Shown piece by piece: positions 35,790-61,904 of a DNA stretch of 64,000 bases. Below the pieces are notes generated by a model that was given only the letters and a program-made list of their open reading frames with translations, was not told the origin of the DNA and did not search any database. Within the stretch, counting starts at the first letter, position 1, and the number at the start of each line of letters is the position of its first letter. The position numbers and the translations under genes are program-made. The stretch is from positions 1,034,001-1,098,000 of the forward strand of contig WPIO01000108.1 of the NCBI GenBank assembly GCA_009760855.2. The letters run 5' to 3'. Origin of the DNA: Cristatella mucedo (lineage: Eukaryota > Bryozoa > Phylactolaemata > Cristatellidae).

Positions 35790-38700
35790 GCTCTCGAACT
35801 GCTGAGCTTGAAGGGATATGGGATGTGTATCGCGTGACGGCAGCAGCAACATGCGCACGGCCCGACAGATTAACGTGCTGACGTCAGGCGCTGCTGCTGC
35901 TGCTGACGTCAGGCCGCACGCTCGAGCGGCTCACTGACCAGAAGTGTCTCGAGCTGGTCGCAGGCCGAGTAGAACTTCTCCATGTTCTCGCAGAGCAACG
36001 CGAACTGCACCGGGTCCGCCCTGCAAGACGAGCGCTCGCGAGAGAGCGTCACTTCCTCTGCGCATGCACTCCCTTGCACGCCGCGCCCTCCCCCATGCCG
36101 AGGCAGCCTTAAATACAAATAAATATATGTAATACGCTTCTGTAGTGCCCTAAGAAAACTTGATCTCTCTCTTCAGGCGTATCACTTACGCCACTTATGG
36201 CACGAGCCCACGACCTCGGCCATCAAAGGTGCATTAACCTTGACCTCGGTTCGAGGCCTAAGAACTTCCGAGACCTAACCACATCGGCGCCTTAACCCCT
36301 GGGGCCAAACCAACGCACCTCGAGAGCGATGCATGCAGGAATAACGCCCCATGCTAGAAACTTAAGTTCAAGTTTCTCGCATTGGGGGTACCCGAGCTTC
36401 ACGGCAAGAGGAGTGGCGAAAACTCGACAGCCAGGCAAGCAAAGCTTCTAGGACTCATCGCATTCCCCCACCCCCAGACTTCTGGCCCTCCATCCAACTC
36501 ACCGGCCTCCCAGCCGGACTCCCAGCCTTGACCCCGACATGATGGAAAAACTGAATGCTTTAAGAGCCCGCCTCTCTTGTGCCCGAAACTGCCGCCGGAG
36601 AAAAAAGTATTAATAATAATAATCATTATAATAATACTTGTGTCGAGCGCCGGAAGAAAACTTAATCTCTTATTGGGCACTTTACATATGATGCAAAAGA
36701 AGCAGGAAATGGCCAATGCTGCACTGATAAAATGACGGTAATAGTGGTAATAATAATAACAACAAAAAACAGGAATTTGTGCAGTGTGCCCAAGGACGGC
36801 TAAATCTCCCTCTAGGCACTTACTTATATGCCGGAGCGCTTCCCTTTGCAGCAAATGTAAAGCGCCTAGAAAGAGCTTAAGTTCTCTGAGGGTGCTTTAT
36901 CAAGTACATTATTATTATTATTATTATTATTATTAGCATCGACAGGAGACCAAGGCCAAGGCCACCCAAGGCTAAGGTGTCACCCAATGCAGCAAGCAGC
37001 AGCAGCACTGGCACCCACGTGATTCAATTCCTGACACCTGTGCACGATCAATTTCCACCATGAAAGAGCCAGCACAGACCAGATGCTAACGGCTGCTAAA
37101 CAAAGCGCAAGAAAATAAGAGACCCACCAGTGCAGGCCAATTAGAGAGTGCAGCAGCAGGCGTGGCACCCACACAGTGGAGGGACGGATTGCTGCTGGCG
37201 TTGCCACCCCCCTTCTCCCGTAGCAGCGTCGGGACGCCCGGTACTAACCAGGCACGATGAGCGCCCCTGGCGGCGCTGCAACCGGTAGCCAAGGCCGACT
37301 CTCGGCACTGCCACCTACCCTGAAGGTGACGACTGGCTACTGGTGGCGGCGTTGTCGACGAGCAGTCTGCCGGAGATCCGCAGGATGTTCTACAGGAGAA
37401 TGACACACCGACAATGACACTGACATTGTCAGTGACAATGAGTGACACTGACAATGTCACTGACTGCTGCCAGACAGCCAACCATGCCAGCTAGCAGACA
37501 GCGGCGACGCAAAGGCAGCAGTCGGAAGCAGGTCGTCGGTATGAAATAGTATTAGATACTACTCAAGTAGGACTACACCTCAAGCAGGACTATATCAAGT
37601 AGGACCAAGTGCATGCGCGCCAGCACACTATGCAATCCCAGAATCCCCTTCCCACCTTACATTCCTATCGTTCCTTTGCAGTGTAAGCATCCGTATCTCC
37701 TGACCATGATTTCTACAATCTGTCACATCTCCTGACTTGACTACATTTAAAAAGAAGCTAAAAACTCATGCTCAAGCCAACTTACTAGATATGGGCAAAC
37801 CACGTGAAATTCAGAAATTGGAAAGGCTGGCGCTCAAAATCGGCTCTGCCAGCATATCTCCTGTTAAATCTCTACGTACTCTAGGTGTCATAATCCAAAG
37901 TGACCTTTCATTAGCCGACTGCATCAGCTCCACGGTCAAGTCTGCCTACTTTCAGCTAGCTACATAACATTGCTTCAATTTGGGCTTGTTTAGACAGTGA
38001 TACCACATCTAAATTCGACTGGCGGCACGATGTCCCCTGTCTTTACCAAATTTAACAAGCTGCTAAAAACGCATCCATTTGGACAGCATTTAGTGGATCT
38101 CTGTGAATCATCCGTCACCTGCTTATGCATGCTGACACTGCATGCTGCCACTAGCCATACTTCATACTGACCCTGTGCATGTCACACCTAAGCAGGTTGT
38201 GCTTGCTGTCATTAAGCGTGCTACCACTAACCATTCGATCGTAAGCCCTTTGCAGCAAATTCAGAGTACCTAGAAAGAGATGAGTTCTCTAAGGGTGCTA
38301 TATCAAACGTATTATTATTAAAGATTCTATTGTGAAGACCACGAGAATAACCTACCCTAGGGATAACAGGGCTAACGACCCTCGCGAAAGCTCCTGGTGA
38401 GAGCATTCAAACAGCAAACGGAGCTCCGTAGTACTGTCGTATTGCAATACAATTGTGTTATTATCACTATTATCAACAAATTATTATCAACAAATTATTA
38501 TCAACAGGCCTTCGGGCCGAATCTGCACCCGGTGCCACTTCTCCGGCGGCCTCCGCCGGGCACAAGACTGCCCGCAAATGCCCAAAAGAAGACGGCCGCG
38601 ACGGACACAAGGGCCGGACTCGTAGTAGAAAAAGAAGACGCTGTCAACACCGTCAAACTCGACCGGCTTCACATGAACGACTACCAGCGTCCCGCTTTGG

Positions 38701-38932
38701 CCAAAGAATCGCAGCGTTCGCCCCGTGCGACTACGAGCTACGAGGGTGCGACGACATCTGCAATCTGCATCTGTCCAGCTAGACGTAGAATGCGTAGCGC
38801 GCGACAATCGGAGACACGTACCGAAAGATACTCCTTCTGTTTCGCAACCAGTATCTTGCACCTGCCCGGTATTTCGAGCTGATCGCCAGTAGCTGCCTGC
38901 TGGGTACCTTCACCGGCGACGGGCGCGGCCAT
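34775..38932 (-). CDS. MED29: Mediator complex subunit 29
   Basis: Four exons on the minus strand: 38932-38822, 37389-37319, 36020-35939 and 34993-34775. They total 161 codons with the stop. All junctions keep frame (phases 0, 2, 0) and use GTACGT, GTAGGT and GTCAGT donors. MED29 is a small subunit of the Mediator co-activator, which links transcription factors to RNA polymerase II in the nucleus. Four separate stretches resemble vertebrate MED29 in the right order: RCKILVAKQKEYL, then NILRISGRLLVDN, then ADPVQFALLCENMEKFYSAC followed by DQLETLLRLA, then DLSRVIQLQVAAARELHDLL near the C-terminus. It is shorter than the roughly 200-aa human protein, mostly at the N-terminus. Intron 3 carries long GA/GACA tracts and a C run. 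The gene is divergent from MCM5. Identification rests on remembered family sequence, not on a search. Confidence 0.86.
35058..35520. repeat. GA/GACA simple-sequence tract in MED29 intron 3
   Basis: About 460 bases of GA and GACA units. It creates very long false open frames on both strands (Arg-Glu or Leu-Ser rich). Confidence 0.93.
35761..35789. repeat. C homopolymer
   Basis: A run of 29 C bases in MED29 intron 3; its exact length in the assembly is doubtful. Confidence 0.9.
36128..36325 (-). mobile_element. SINE-1 copy, reverse, in MED29 intron 2
   Basis: Reverse complement with GCACGAGCCCACGACCTCGG (box B side) and CCCCTGGGGCCAAACCA (box A side); the tail side reads GTAGTGCCCTAAGAAAACTT. 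Confidence 0.7.
36608..36935. mobile_element. Nested LINE/SINE tails in MED29 intron 2
   Basis: A reverse-oriented tail (36608-36735), a reverse SINE-1-like piece (36776-36835) and a forward LINE family A tail ending in (ATT)n (36838-36935) lie head to tail. No coding sequence. Confidence 0.6.
37413..37462. repeat. Interleaved inverted repeat in MED29 intron 1
   Basis: TGACATTGTCAGTG (37421-37434) and CACTGACAATGTCA (37446-37459) are reverse complements within a run of GACAATGACACTGAC-like words. Starts about 25 bases upstream of the exon 2 acceptor. Confidence 0.75.
37727..38318 (+). mobile_element. Rearranged LINE family A copy in MED29 intron 1
   Basis: The parts are out of order. A 3' coding piece (PDLTTFKKKLKTHAQ) is followed by a piece that normally lies upstream (LERLALKIGSASISPVKSLR, then GVIIQSDLSLADCIS). 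A second 3' piece, the 3' UTR and the tail follow, ending 38318. This indicates two joined truncated elements or an internal rearrangement. Confidence 0.7.
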
Positions 38933-39761
38933 TTTAACTGGCAAGGTGAAGGCTGACTGGGTCTCGCGCGTTAATTTTGCATACACTTTCCGCAGATACC
39001 CGCAACGATACGACATATATATATAAATAAATAATACGCACTCATATTATTTCAGATTGTTTATCTTGACAAAAGCTGCTTAGGAACGCGCGGATTGCTA
39101 CTTAGCTGGTGAGGATGGGTGTGGCTCGACGCGCCGGTACTGCGAGAAATGATACCCGCGTGCCTATCTCTCCTATGCAAGATATCTCTGGCCGCAACGC
39201 CGCCTTAAAAATGCGTAATTGCAAGAGCGGACTAGGCCGCGGGCGCGAAGCAGCACGGCGAGCGTATTCCGACGGACCGACGAGCGGTTGGCTCACTGGC
39301 TTAGGAAGGTGCCGGTAGCTGGCTGACGCGCAGGCGGCGGCGGTGCATGAGCGCTATGCGGCGAGGCAGTCGACGCCTGCGGTTGACGTCGCGCAGCGGA
39401 TGGAGCAGCGTCATCCCGTCCAGCTTCGGCGAGTCAGCATCCGGCCGCCCCACGCGACCACTCTGTCGTCGGACCCGACGCCAAGGGCAAGACAGCGTGG
39501 GCGGGACCAGGCGAGGCGACGGCTGGACGAGCCGCGGCGCCCTGTGCCCGCGTTGCGGCTGACTTCAAATGCGCGAGCCTTTTGCATAAAAATAATCTGA
39601 TAATAGCTGCGAGAAATTTAAGTTAAATCGCCGCGGACCGTCGTCTCACGGCAAAGCTGCAGACTACCTGGGCCCCGTCGGAGGGGGGGGCGCGGGCGGA
39701 GACCACTCTAATACCGGATGTGCGTTGGGTCGCCGTCCGTCCGGCCGGACGTACAGCGGGT

Positions 39762-39767
39762 CACGTG
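39762..39767. promoter_or_regulatory. CACGTG E-box before MCM5
   Basis: A perfect CACGTG palindrome lies 30 bases upstream of the MCM5 start codon, next to the E2F-type site. It is a possible MYC/USF-class bHLH site. A six-base motif is weak evidence alone; the position is what makes it notable. Confidence 0.4.
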
Positions 39768-39771
39768 GACG

Positions 39772-39784
39772 TTTTCGCGCCAAA
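39772..39784 (+). promoter_or_regulatory. Palindromic E2F-type site before MCM5
   Basis: TTTTCGCGCCAAA fits the E2F/DP consensus TTTSGCGCS on both strands and lies 13 bases before the MCM5 ATG. E2F control of MCM genes at the G1/S transition is established in animals. Use of this site here is an inference. Confidence 0.72.
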
Positions 39785-39797
39785 CTGCGTGCCCGCC

Positions 39798-51587
<11,790 letters not shown>

Positions 51588-52699
51588 GACCCGCGAGACC
51601 GAAAGTTTGCGATGGAGCGGCTGCCGAACCGCCAGCAGCAGCAGGCGGCCGGCATCAGCAGCGAGGAACACTGACGACGGCAGCCATTTCTCGTCGCTGA
51701 GCTCCTCTTGGCTGCTTTTCCAAGATTTTCAGGCAGCTGTGGAGGGCTTGGCAGCAGCTCTCTCGGCTTGCTTGCCGAAGGGTGGTTAGCTGCTGCCGTC
51801 CGAACCTTTGGCCTCTGGCCGTGGACCTTTTACTCCTTGCCCGCCCACTCGCACCTTCTCCGAGTGCCCGGATGTGTGGTCACGTGAGTGGTCGATGGAG
51901 CCTCGAGAAAATTTGCATTCGCTGCCGTCGTCGGCTGCCGTCGAGTCATCCATGCTCCCCCCCCCAATGGCTGGCACGTGACATCCGGCTCTGAGGTGCT
52001 CGGGCTCGTCGTGAGCGCCCGTCCCACTGTTGTGACATTTAGCAATAGACGTTCTGCCTCTGCGTTTGCTTCGCTTGCTTTTGTCGCTATTTGGTTGTAT
52101 CCGATCGGTCGATGCCTTCGAGCTCGGTGTTGTTGCTTGGCTGCGTCGTCGCGTCGATTGCCGCGAGGCCTCTTTAGCACATGCTGCGTTCACCAGAGGC
52201 TTTACCCGGTTAATATTTGCCGGCCAGGTAAGAGCGGTGCGCTGCTTGTGACATCCACACATTCCGGTTTGCAGTGTGACTAGTGTAATTCGGCAATCAA
52301 TCTACGCAAATGATCGATCGCTTATCGGCAGTGTCTTGAAGTTTTTTATGCGAGTGTAACTCGTTGAAAGACGGTTTGGACATTAAAAACTGCCCCTGGA
52401 GAGCTCGACGTATCGATTGCTTCCCGTTCTCATTCGGTAGCCAGCCAGCCAATCGCGAAGCAATGAAAAGGACAGGGGAGTGCAAACCGTCGAGTCTGTG
52501 TGCATGTGGCAGACGAGTTATAGTAAAGGACAGCTGGGAAGGCAGCCCGGAGCTGCAGCAGGGGAGAGTGCCGTGTATTTTTGTCTGAGTTTTTATGGTT
52601 GCTAGCTCCACGGTGAGGCCCCTAAACCATCGACATGGGGAGTTGGTTACATGGCAACAGGAGGTGCATCCTGCCTCGGTCAACGCCGGCTTTAAATGT

Positions 52700-52842
52700 A
52701 ATAATATAATTCATCTGTATAGCGCCCTGAGATTACTTAATCTGTATTCAGGCACTTCGCATGTGCCAAAGAGATCGAACCGGCGACCTCGGCCTGACCT
52801 TGGTCGGTGCTAGCACCTTAATGAGTGGGCCAAGGCAGGCTT
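52700..52842 (-). mobile_element. SINE-1 copy, reverse
   Basis: Tail side ATAATTCATCTGTATAGCGC, box B side GAGATCGAACCGGCGACCTC, box A side GAGTGGGCCAAGGCAGGC. Lies downstream of MCM5. Confidence 0.7.
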
Positions 52843-53581
52843 TCCCCCTAGTCGCAGCGATGATGTGACCGACGAAGTGGAGATGTTAGGGTCACGCTAG
52901 TCCCAACCTGCATCCACCTGCTCTAATTAGGGATGCTGTGTAAGACGATGATCCCCTGGGAACTGACGGACCTGCAGTCCTACGAAAATTGCTGACATGT
53001 ATAAAGGGTAAGAAGAAAAACCAGGCCAGCATATTTACTAGCAAGGTTTGGCTAGAAGGTGTGTATAATGTAATGTGCAACGTTTACGACATTGTGGGTG
53101 TATTCCAAATAGGAATGCATTTCGTTTGCATAGCTTCTCATTTGTAAGAGTGGGTGAAGCTTTAAGACATAAACTCAGCGGTCCTCGATGCTCCTAATGC
53201 CGCGACTCTTTAATACAGTTCCTCATATTGTGTCGACCCCTAACCATAGAATTGTGTGCGAACTTGCAGTGCTTTCCGCTGGTCTTAAGCGACCTCAGCG
53301 AAAGGGTCAAACTCCAGAAGCGATCGCGACCCACTGGTTGAGAACCGCTGCATTAGTGCCTATCGCTCCCTCTGCCTTTGACGCTGTCATGGTGTGTGAC
53401 ACGCCCCCGGGCTTTAATCGGTCGGTGCAACGACGCGGTTTGTACATGTAGTTGCTCTACTATTGGACATTTGGCCGACTGGGCGCCCACATCCCAGATC
53501 TAGTGACCTGAGAAGTGGAACTAGAAGCCTAAACGGAAAGTGAGACCTGCGGAAAGTGAGACCGGCGCTGAGTTTCGAGGC

Positions 53582-53697
53582 TATGATACAATTTATTTGT
53601 ACAGTCCCCTAAGAGCACTTTATCTCTATTCAGGCACTTCACATGTGCCACCTAGGTCGGGGCGAGCACATTGACCGCTGGACCGAACCAGCTCGTT
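53582..53697 (-). mobile_element. SINE-1 copy, reverse, internally deleted
   Basis: Tail side CAATTTATTTGTACAGTCCC and TCAGGCACTTCACATGTGCC are kept; the box B part is lost and the box A side (GCTGGACCGAACCAGCTC) remains. Confidence 0.6.
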
Positions 53698-54000
53698 TGA
53701 TGTTGTAGAAGGTCACGGTCGTTTGCCCGTGCTTCATTCGACAGTGCGAATAGGACAATGCAGCTTGAATGGGGAGCAGCAGCTGCTCAAGTCAAGCATT
53801 CCTTCGGCCGCACCTACGAGTCAAGGCCGAGCCGGAAGCTTCGTCGGTAGACTAGCGAGCACTAATATGCATATGCAATAAGATTTATTAAAATATTTAA
53901 CGTGAGTTTAACACACACATATATATATATATATATATTGGTGCTCTTTTTCCAATACATATAATCAAGAAAAGAAAAAATTCTGATAAATATGTCAGAA

Positions 54001-54012
54001 TTTTTATTTTAT
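54001..54012 (-). terminator. Candidate poly(A) signals for the kelch gene
   Basis: The plus strand reads TTTTTATTTTATTTTTT here, giving overlapping AATAAA-type hexamers on the minus strand about 770 bases after the kelch stop codon. AT-rich sequence is common, so this is only a candidate. Confidence 0.3.
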
Positions 54013-54597
54013 TTTTTCTTAAGCTGCTGCACTGCATGAGCACGACGTTACTCGACAAGGCCGTTGAATCAGCTGGCTGACTCGATCGCTGAACGGGTCG
54101 ACTCAGCAATGGCAACAGCGTGGGCGACGCATCGTCGGGGGCTACGGCAGCTCTCTTGCAGCGACAGCCTGCATCCGGCAGGCTTGCATCTCTACGTCGG
54201 CGTCCTTCCGCTGAGAAGAAGAGCCGGAAGCGGCAGTCCCGCTCTGAGAGGATTGGGCAGGCTCGCCCGTGCATGGTCGCAGGGGCCGGCGGCGTGCTGC
54301 GCCGTCAGCTATTGTAGCCGTCTCGCCTCGCCGGCGCTCGAGCCCTCTCGACCAGCTCGGGCGCGACAGATACTGCCTCCGGCGAGTCGATCGACTTGGC
54401 AAAGGATTCGGACTTCGGCTAGATGCGAGCGCAGTTTCGGTTCCGGCGCGACGTCGTTAATGGCGTCGCTTGTCCGTGGCCGGTGCTCTTTCGACGGGAT
54501 CTGCACCGCTGCGTTTCTCACCAGAGCGGCCACGTCTTGGGCAACGCGCGCTGCACGATTTGCGTGTGCGTGTATCGAAGGCGCGCGCACGTCAAGC

Positions 54598-54712
54598 TGC
54601 CTATGTCAGCTGCAACGACAAAGATGGCCGCAACATGGATGCAACGAAAAAAAAGATGGCTGCCTATGCCGGCTGCAACGACAAAGATGGCTGCCTATGT
54701 CGGCTTCTCGGA
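54598..54712. repeat. Tandem repeat with AAAGATGGCYGC motifs
   Basis: Three diverged units sharing CTGCAACGACAAAGATGGC, CTGCCTATG and TCGGCT. Each holds a YY1-like AAGATGGCYGC core. Lies just past the kelch stop codon. Confidence 0.75.
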
Positions 54713-54775
54713 CGAGGAAGCAACGGGAGGTGAGGAGAGGTGCCAACGCTGTAGCGGCCGGGCTCCGACGTCGTG

Positions 54776-58925
<4,150 letters not shown>

Positions 58926-59674
58926 GGGCCTCCGCGTCGCCGCCGCCGACTGCCGCCCGCAGCCGTCGCCTCGTCAGGCGACGTCAGGCCTCCTGCACCG
59001 CCGGCCGCTTCGGGCTGCTGCTGGCTGCGAGGCAGCGTCTGCAAACCGGCCGACGCGCTGCGCTGGCTCGCCGCAGTGCGACTCGAGCGGTCCGCTCGCT
59101 CTCTCTCTCTCTCTCTCTCGCCCACGCGATCGCGCTCGCGCCTTAGCCCTAGCTCGTCGAAGCTCGTCGAAGTCGAGTGCGTCGACGGCGGCGGCGTCCA
59201 ATGCCGCGGCCTCCCATTGTGGCCCGCCCGCCCCCCTCGGCCGCACGGAGCTCGCCCGAGCGGCTTTATTGACGAGGCGTCAATAGCTCGCAGCTCGTAG
59301 CGATCGCTCCGCAGCTCCGCAGCTTGCTTGCTTGTTTTGACTGACAGTCCATTAGGCAGCCACGCTCCGCGAGGCGCCGCCGCCGCCGCCGCCCGGACAT
59401 GAACCAAGCGCTTCGCCGAGCGTCCGAGCTCGCTCCGCGTCGCCTCCGCTGCGGGCGCAGCACGCCAGCGCGCTGACAAACCGTCGGGGACGCCGCTGCT
59501 GCCGCCGCCTCGCGAAGGCGACGCCGACTTACCGCCCACGTCGACGATCTCGCGAAGGCGTCCGACGGACGCTAGGACGAATCGCGACGATTCGCTCCTC
59601 CGCCCCCGAGCGGCGTACATACCCAGGTACTTCCTCCCCCCACCGACGCTCGCCGGCGAGCGATTAAACGACAC

Positions 59675-59815
59675 CTTTCGTTGCCTAGGCGATTGCGTTT
59701 CACGTGACCGCCGCCGCTGCCCGCCCGCCGCGGTGCGGCCGACCGGCGACTTGGCGCGGACCGCGGGACGATCAGCGAGCGGCGGCGTCGGCGCCGTCGC
59801 GCGGATAAGTACCTT
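59675..59815. promoter_or_regulatory. CpG-rich region upstream of the kelch gene
   Basis: This is the edge of a very CpG-dense tract running back to about 54.8 kb. It has a CACGTG motif at 59701-59706 and GC boxes (CCGCCC), then drops abruptly to AT-rich DNA at 59816. The position suits a promoter for the minus-strand kelch gene, but no transcription start can be fixed. Confidence 0.35.
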
Positions 59816-60177
59816 AAAATAAGGATATTATATAACAGAATAATATTCTGTTATACTACGACCCATCGGCGCCTGAGGTCGGCGGCGGCGTGACGGTGCT
59901 GACCAGACGCCTGGCGCGCGTCGGTTCGCCACGCCCGTCCGAGGCGCCTTTTTAAAGATCCGCAGCTGTATCAGCGGCTGCGGCGGCGGGCGCGGACCGG
60001 TTCGAGGCGCACGCCGCCGCCAGCGGCAGCTTGATTGCGGCTCAGAAGGTGACTCTCGCTCGGGTTGCCTGCAGGCGATGCGCGCCAACGTGGCGCTGCC
60101 GCGATCATGCGAGTGGGCGAACGCTGACGCCACCGTAGGGGCTGCGAATTGCCATTGCGGGATTTCGCGATTGACCC

Positions 60178-60383
60178 TTTGCATGCTGCCACCAACCGTA
60201 TTTACACGCTGATCCTGTGCAGGTCACCCCAAGCCATGCTATTCTAGCTGTTTACTGAGCATGCCACCGCTAACCATTCGATCGTGATTCCTATACAGCA
60301 AATGTAAAGTGCGTAGAAAGAGATTGGGTTCTCTGAGGGCACTTTGTCAAGCGTATTATAGCAATTATTATTATTATTATTTC
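60178..60383 (+). mobile_element. LINE family A 3' UTR and tail
   Basis: GCATGCTGCCACCAACCGTA to the tail AAATGTAAAGTGCGTAG, then GGCACTTTGTCAAGCG and (ATT)n. The next bases belong to a reverse-oriented LINE family B piece. Confidence 0.75.
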
Positions 60384-60394
60384 GGGCCGATTGT

Positions 60395-60603
60395 GGGAGA
60401 CGGCGCCAGCCTCTGAGTCTGAGTCAGGAGAGTTTCGTATAGTGCCGCACTCGCAGCCTAAGCGGCTTTCGGCACGCATTCGGTAGCCAACAGACTTCGT
60501 CTCACGCAGCAAAGAGAAAGCGGGGAAGCATGGCGGAGTCAGGAGAGCAGTTGAGGTAGTGAGCGGCATGGAAGTAGCAGCTCAGGACCGCTGAAAGCGA
60601 GAG
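60395..60603 (-). mobile_element. LINE family B 3' UTR, reverse
   Basis: Reverse complement of the family 3' UTR (CTCGCAGCCTAAGCGGCTTT, then CTCAGGACCGCTGAAA), abutting the family A tail that ends at 60383. Confidence 0.7.
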
Positions 60604-60747
60604 TGTGCAATAGGAATAGGGGAGTAAAAGAAAACGCGAATGTGCGAATAATGTATAATAATAATGTAAACTTTTAACTAAACTAAATAAAACTAAATAA
60701 TGTAACTAAATAATGTAAACTAAATAATGTAACTTTTCTTTTTTTTC

Positions 60748-60792
60748 TCCTCAGATATTTAAAAAAAACCTTTTTTTTTAAATATCTGAGGA
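60748..60792. repeat. Perfect 21-bp hairpin
   Basis: TCCTCAGATATTTAAAAAAA plus A (60748-60768) and its exact reverse complement (60772-60792) with a three-base loop. Preceded by short AAATAATGTAACT repeats. Confidence 0.9.
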
Positions 60793-61514
60793 GTCGGACG
60801 ACCTCGGTCAGCATTGGCCAGTAAATCGCTCAGTGTCTTATAAATCTGTTTTTGGCGCCGACTGGCAGGAGATCAGCTTTCGAGTGAAAAAAGAAGCGCT
60901 GGCTTTTTTTTTAGGCTTCCAGGTGTCAACTCACAGAAATGCTTTGAAATTGACCAGATCGGAGCATCGGATTCTCGATTTCTTGAGACGACGTTCAAGC
61001 CTGCGCTTAATACGGAGCTTCTTTCGAAGTTTTTTTGTAAATTGAAATGAAACTCCGTACAAGGATAGAATGAACGGGAGCAGCTTATCAAGAGCACGTG
61101 ACAAGCTCCCTGCACCAGTATCAGGGTATCGAGGCTGTCGGTCGAGTCTGGGTGCAGATATGGAAGACCTGCACCACAAACAGATTTCAAAAATGTGTCT
61201 ATGCCCATGCTTTTCAAGTTACGTTTCGCTGGACAAGTTCGACATTACGCTGTACGTACAAGGGAGCACTAACAGTAAACGAGAGACAACGAGAAGCAAC
61301 GAGAACAACGATCCGGGAGCGACGACTCTTGAACGATATTTACTGCTCGATACGGCGCGGGATGGCACGCGCTGCGACAGCGAAGGAGGAGGAAGCAAAA
61401 TTTGCCCGCGACGAATTGCCCGCTGCGCCTCGCGTCGAGCTGAGCAGCCGTGGGAGGACCGTCAGACTTCCGCTTCCGCGCTGCTGCCGCGAGGCCGCAA
61501 TGCAGCTGTGCAGC

Positions 61515-61571
61515 CATGATGCTTCCGCCCCGCGGCGCCGCTGCATGCGGCCTCAGGGCGGAAGCATCATG
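61515..61571. repeat. 16-bp inverted repeat, CpG-rich
   Basis: CATGATGCTTCCGCCC (61515-61530) and GGGCGGAAGCATCATG (61556-61571), perfect arms, 25-base GC-rich spacer. Confidence 0.85.
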
Positions 61572-61670
61572 GCGGCGGCGACGTTGCCTCACTGCGCCGT
61601 GGACCGCGTCGAGCTTTTTCCTTCCGCCGCCGGCGCCGGATCCGCTATGAAAAAAATATATATATATATA

Positions 61671-61680
61671 TTTATTTATT
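61671..61680 (-). terminator. Candidate poly(A) signals of the olfactomedin gene
   Basis: TTTATTTATT on plus gives two overlapping AATAAA hexamers on minus, about 225 bases after the stop codon. The spot lies between AT- and GT-type microsatellites. Confidence 0.4.
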
Positions 61681-61735
61681 TATATCCGAATATATACATA
61701 CCTATGTTTGCGTCTGTGTTTGTGTGTTACGGCTA

Positions 61736-61770
61736 TATTTGTTATATATATATATGTGTGTGTGTATGTG

Positions 61771-61838
<68 letters not shown>

Positions 61839-61856
61839 TGTGTGTGTGTATATTTA
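61736..61856. repeat. (TA)n/(GT)n microsatellite
   Basis: TATATA followed by about 90 bases of GT with a few CG and AT steps, just 3' of the olfactomedin gene. Confidence 0.92.
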
Positions 61857-61904
61857 TGACCGGCTCTATAAGCTGCCGCCGCCGTCGAGTCGCCGCTGCC
61901 GCCG

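Larger units (their letters stand above)
38933..39797. promoter_or_regulatory. Shared divergent promoter region MED29/MCM5
   Basis: These 865 bases separate the two start codons. The MED29 side has a TATATATATAAATAAATAA stretch at 39018-39034; the middle and MCM5 side are CpG-rich (39100-39560, 39620-39797). No supported coding exon lies inside; open frames here are overlapping GC-rich artefacts. Untranslated exons may be present but cannot be placed. Confidence 0.55.
51588..54000. other. Spacer after MCM5
   Basis: Holds the MCM5 3' UTR (end not identifiable; no AATAAA soon after the stop), two reverse SINE-1 copies and otherwise plain sequence. No open frame has domain motifs. Confidence 0.45.

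Noticed and set aside
34562-35858. Very long overlapping open frames (up to 329 codons) on both strands
   Set aside because: They come from stop-free GA/GACA simple sequence. Only the MED29 last exon within them (34993-34775) is supported.
59526-59674. First exon of the kelch gene
   Set aside because: It has a GTAAGT donor at phase 1, but the frame would start at GTG and no phase-1 acceptor joins it to the exon at 58925.
61098-61859. 253-codon plus-strand frame
   Set aside because: It ends in translated AT/GT microsatellite, has no domain, and includes the inverted repeat at 61515.
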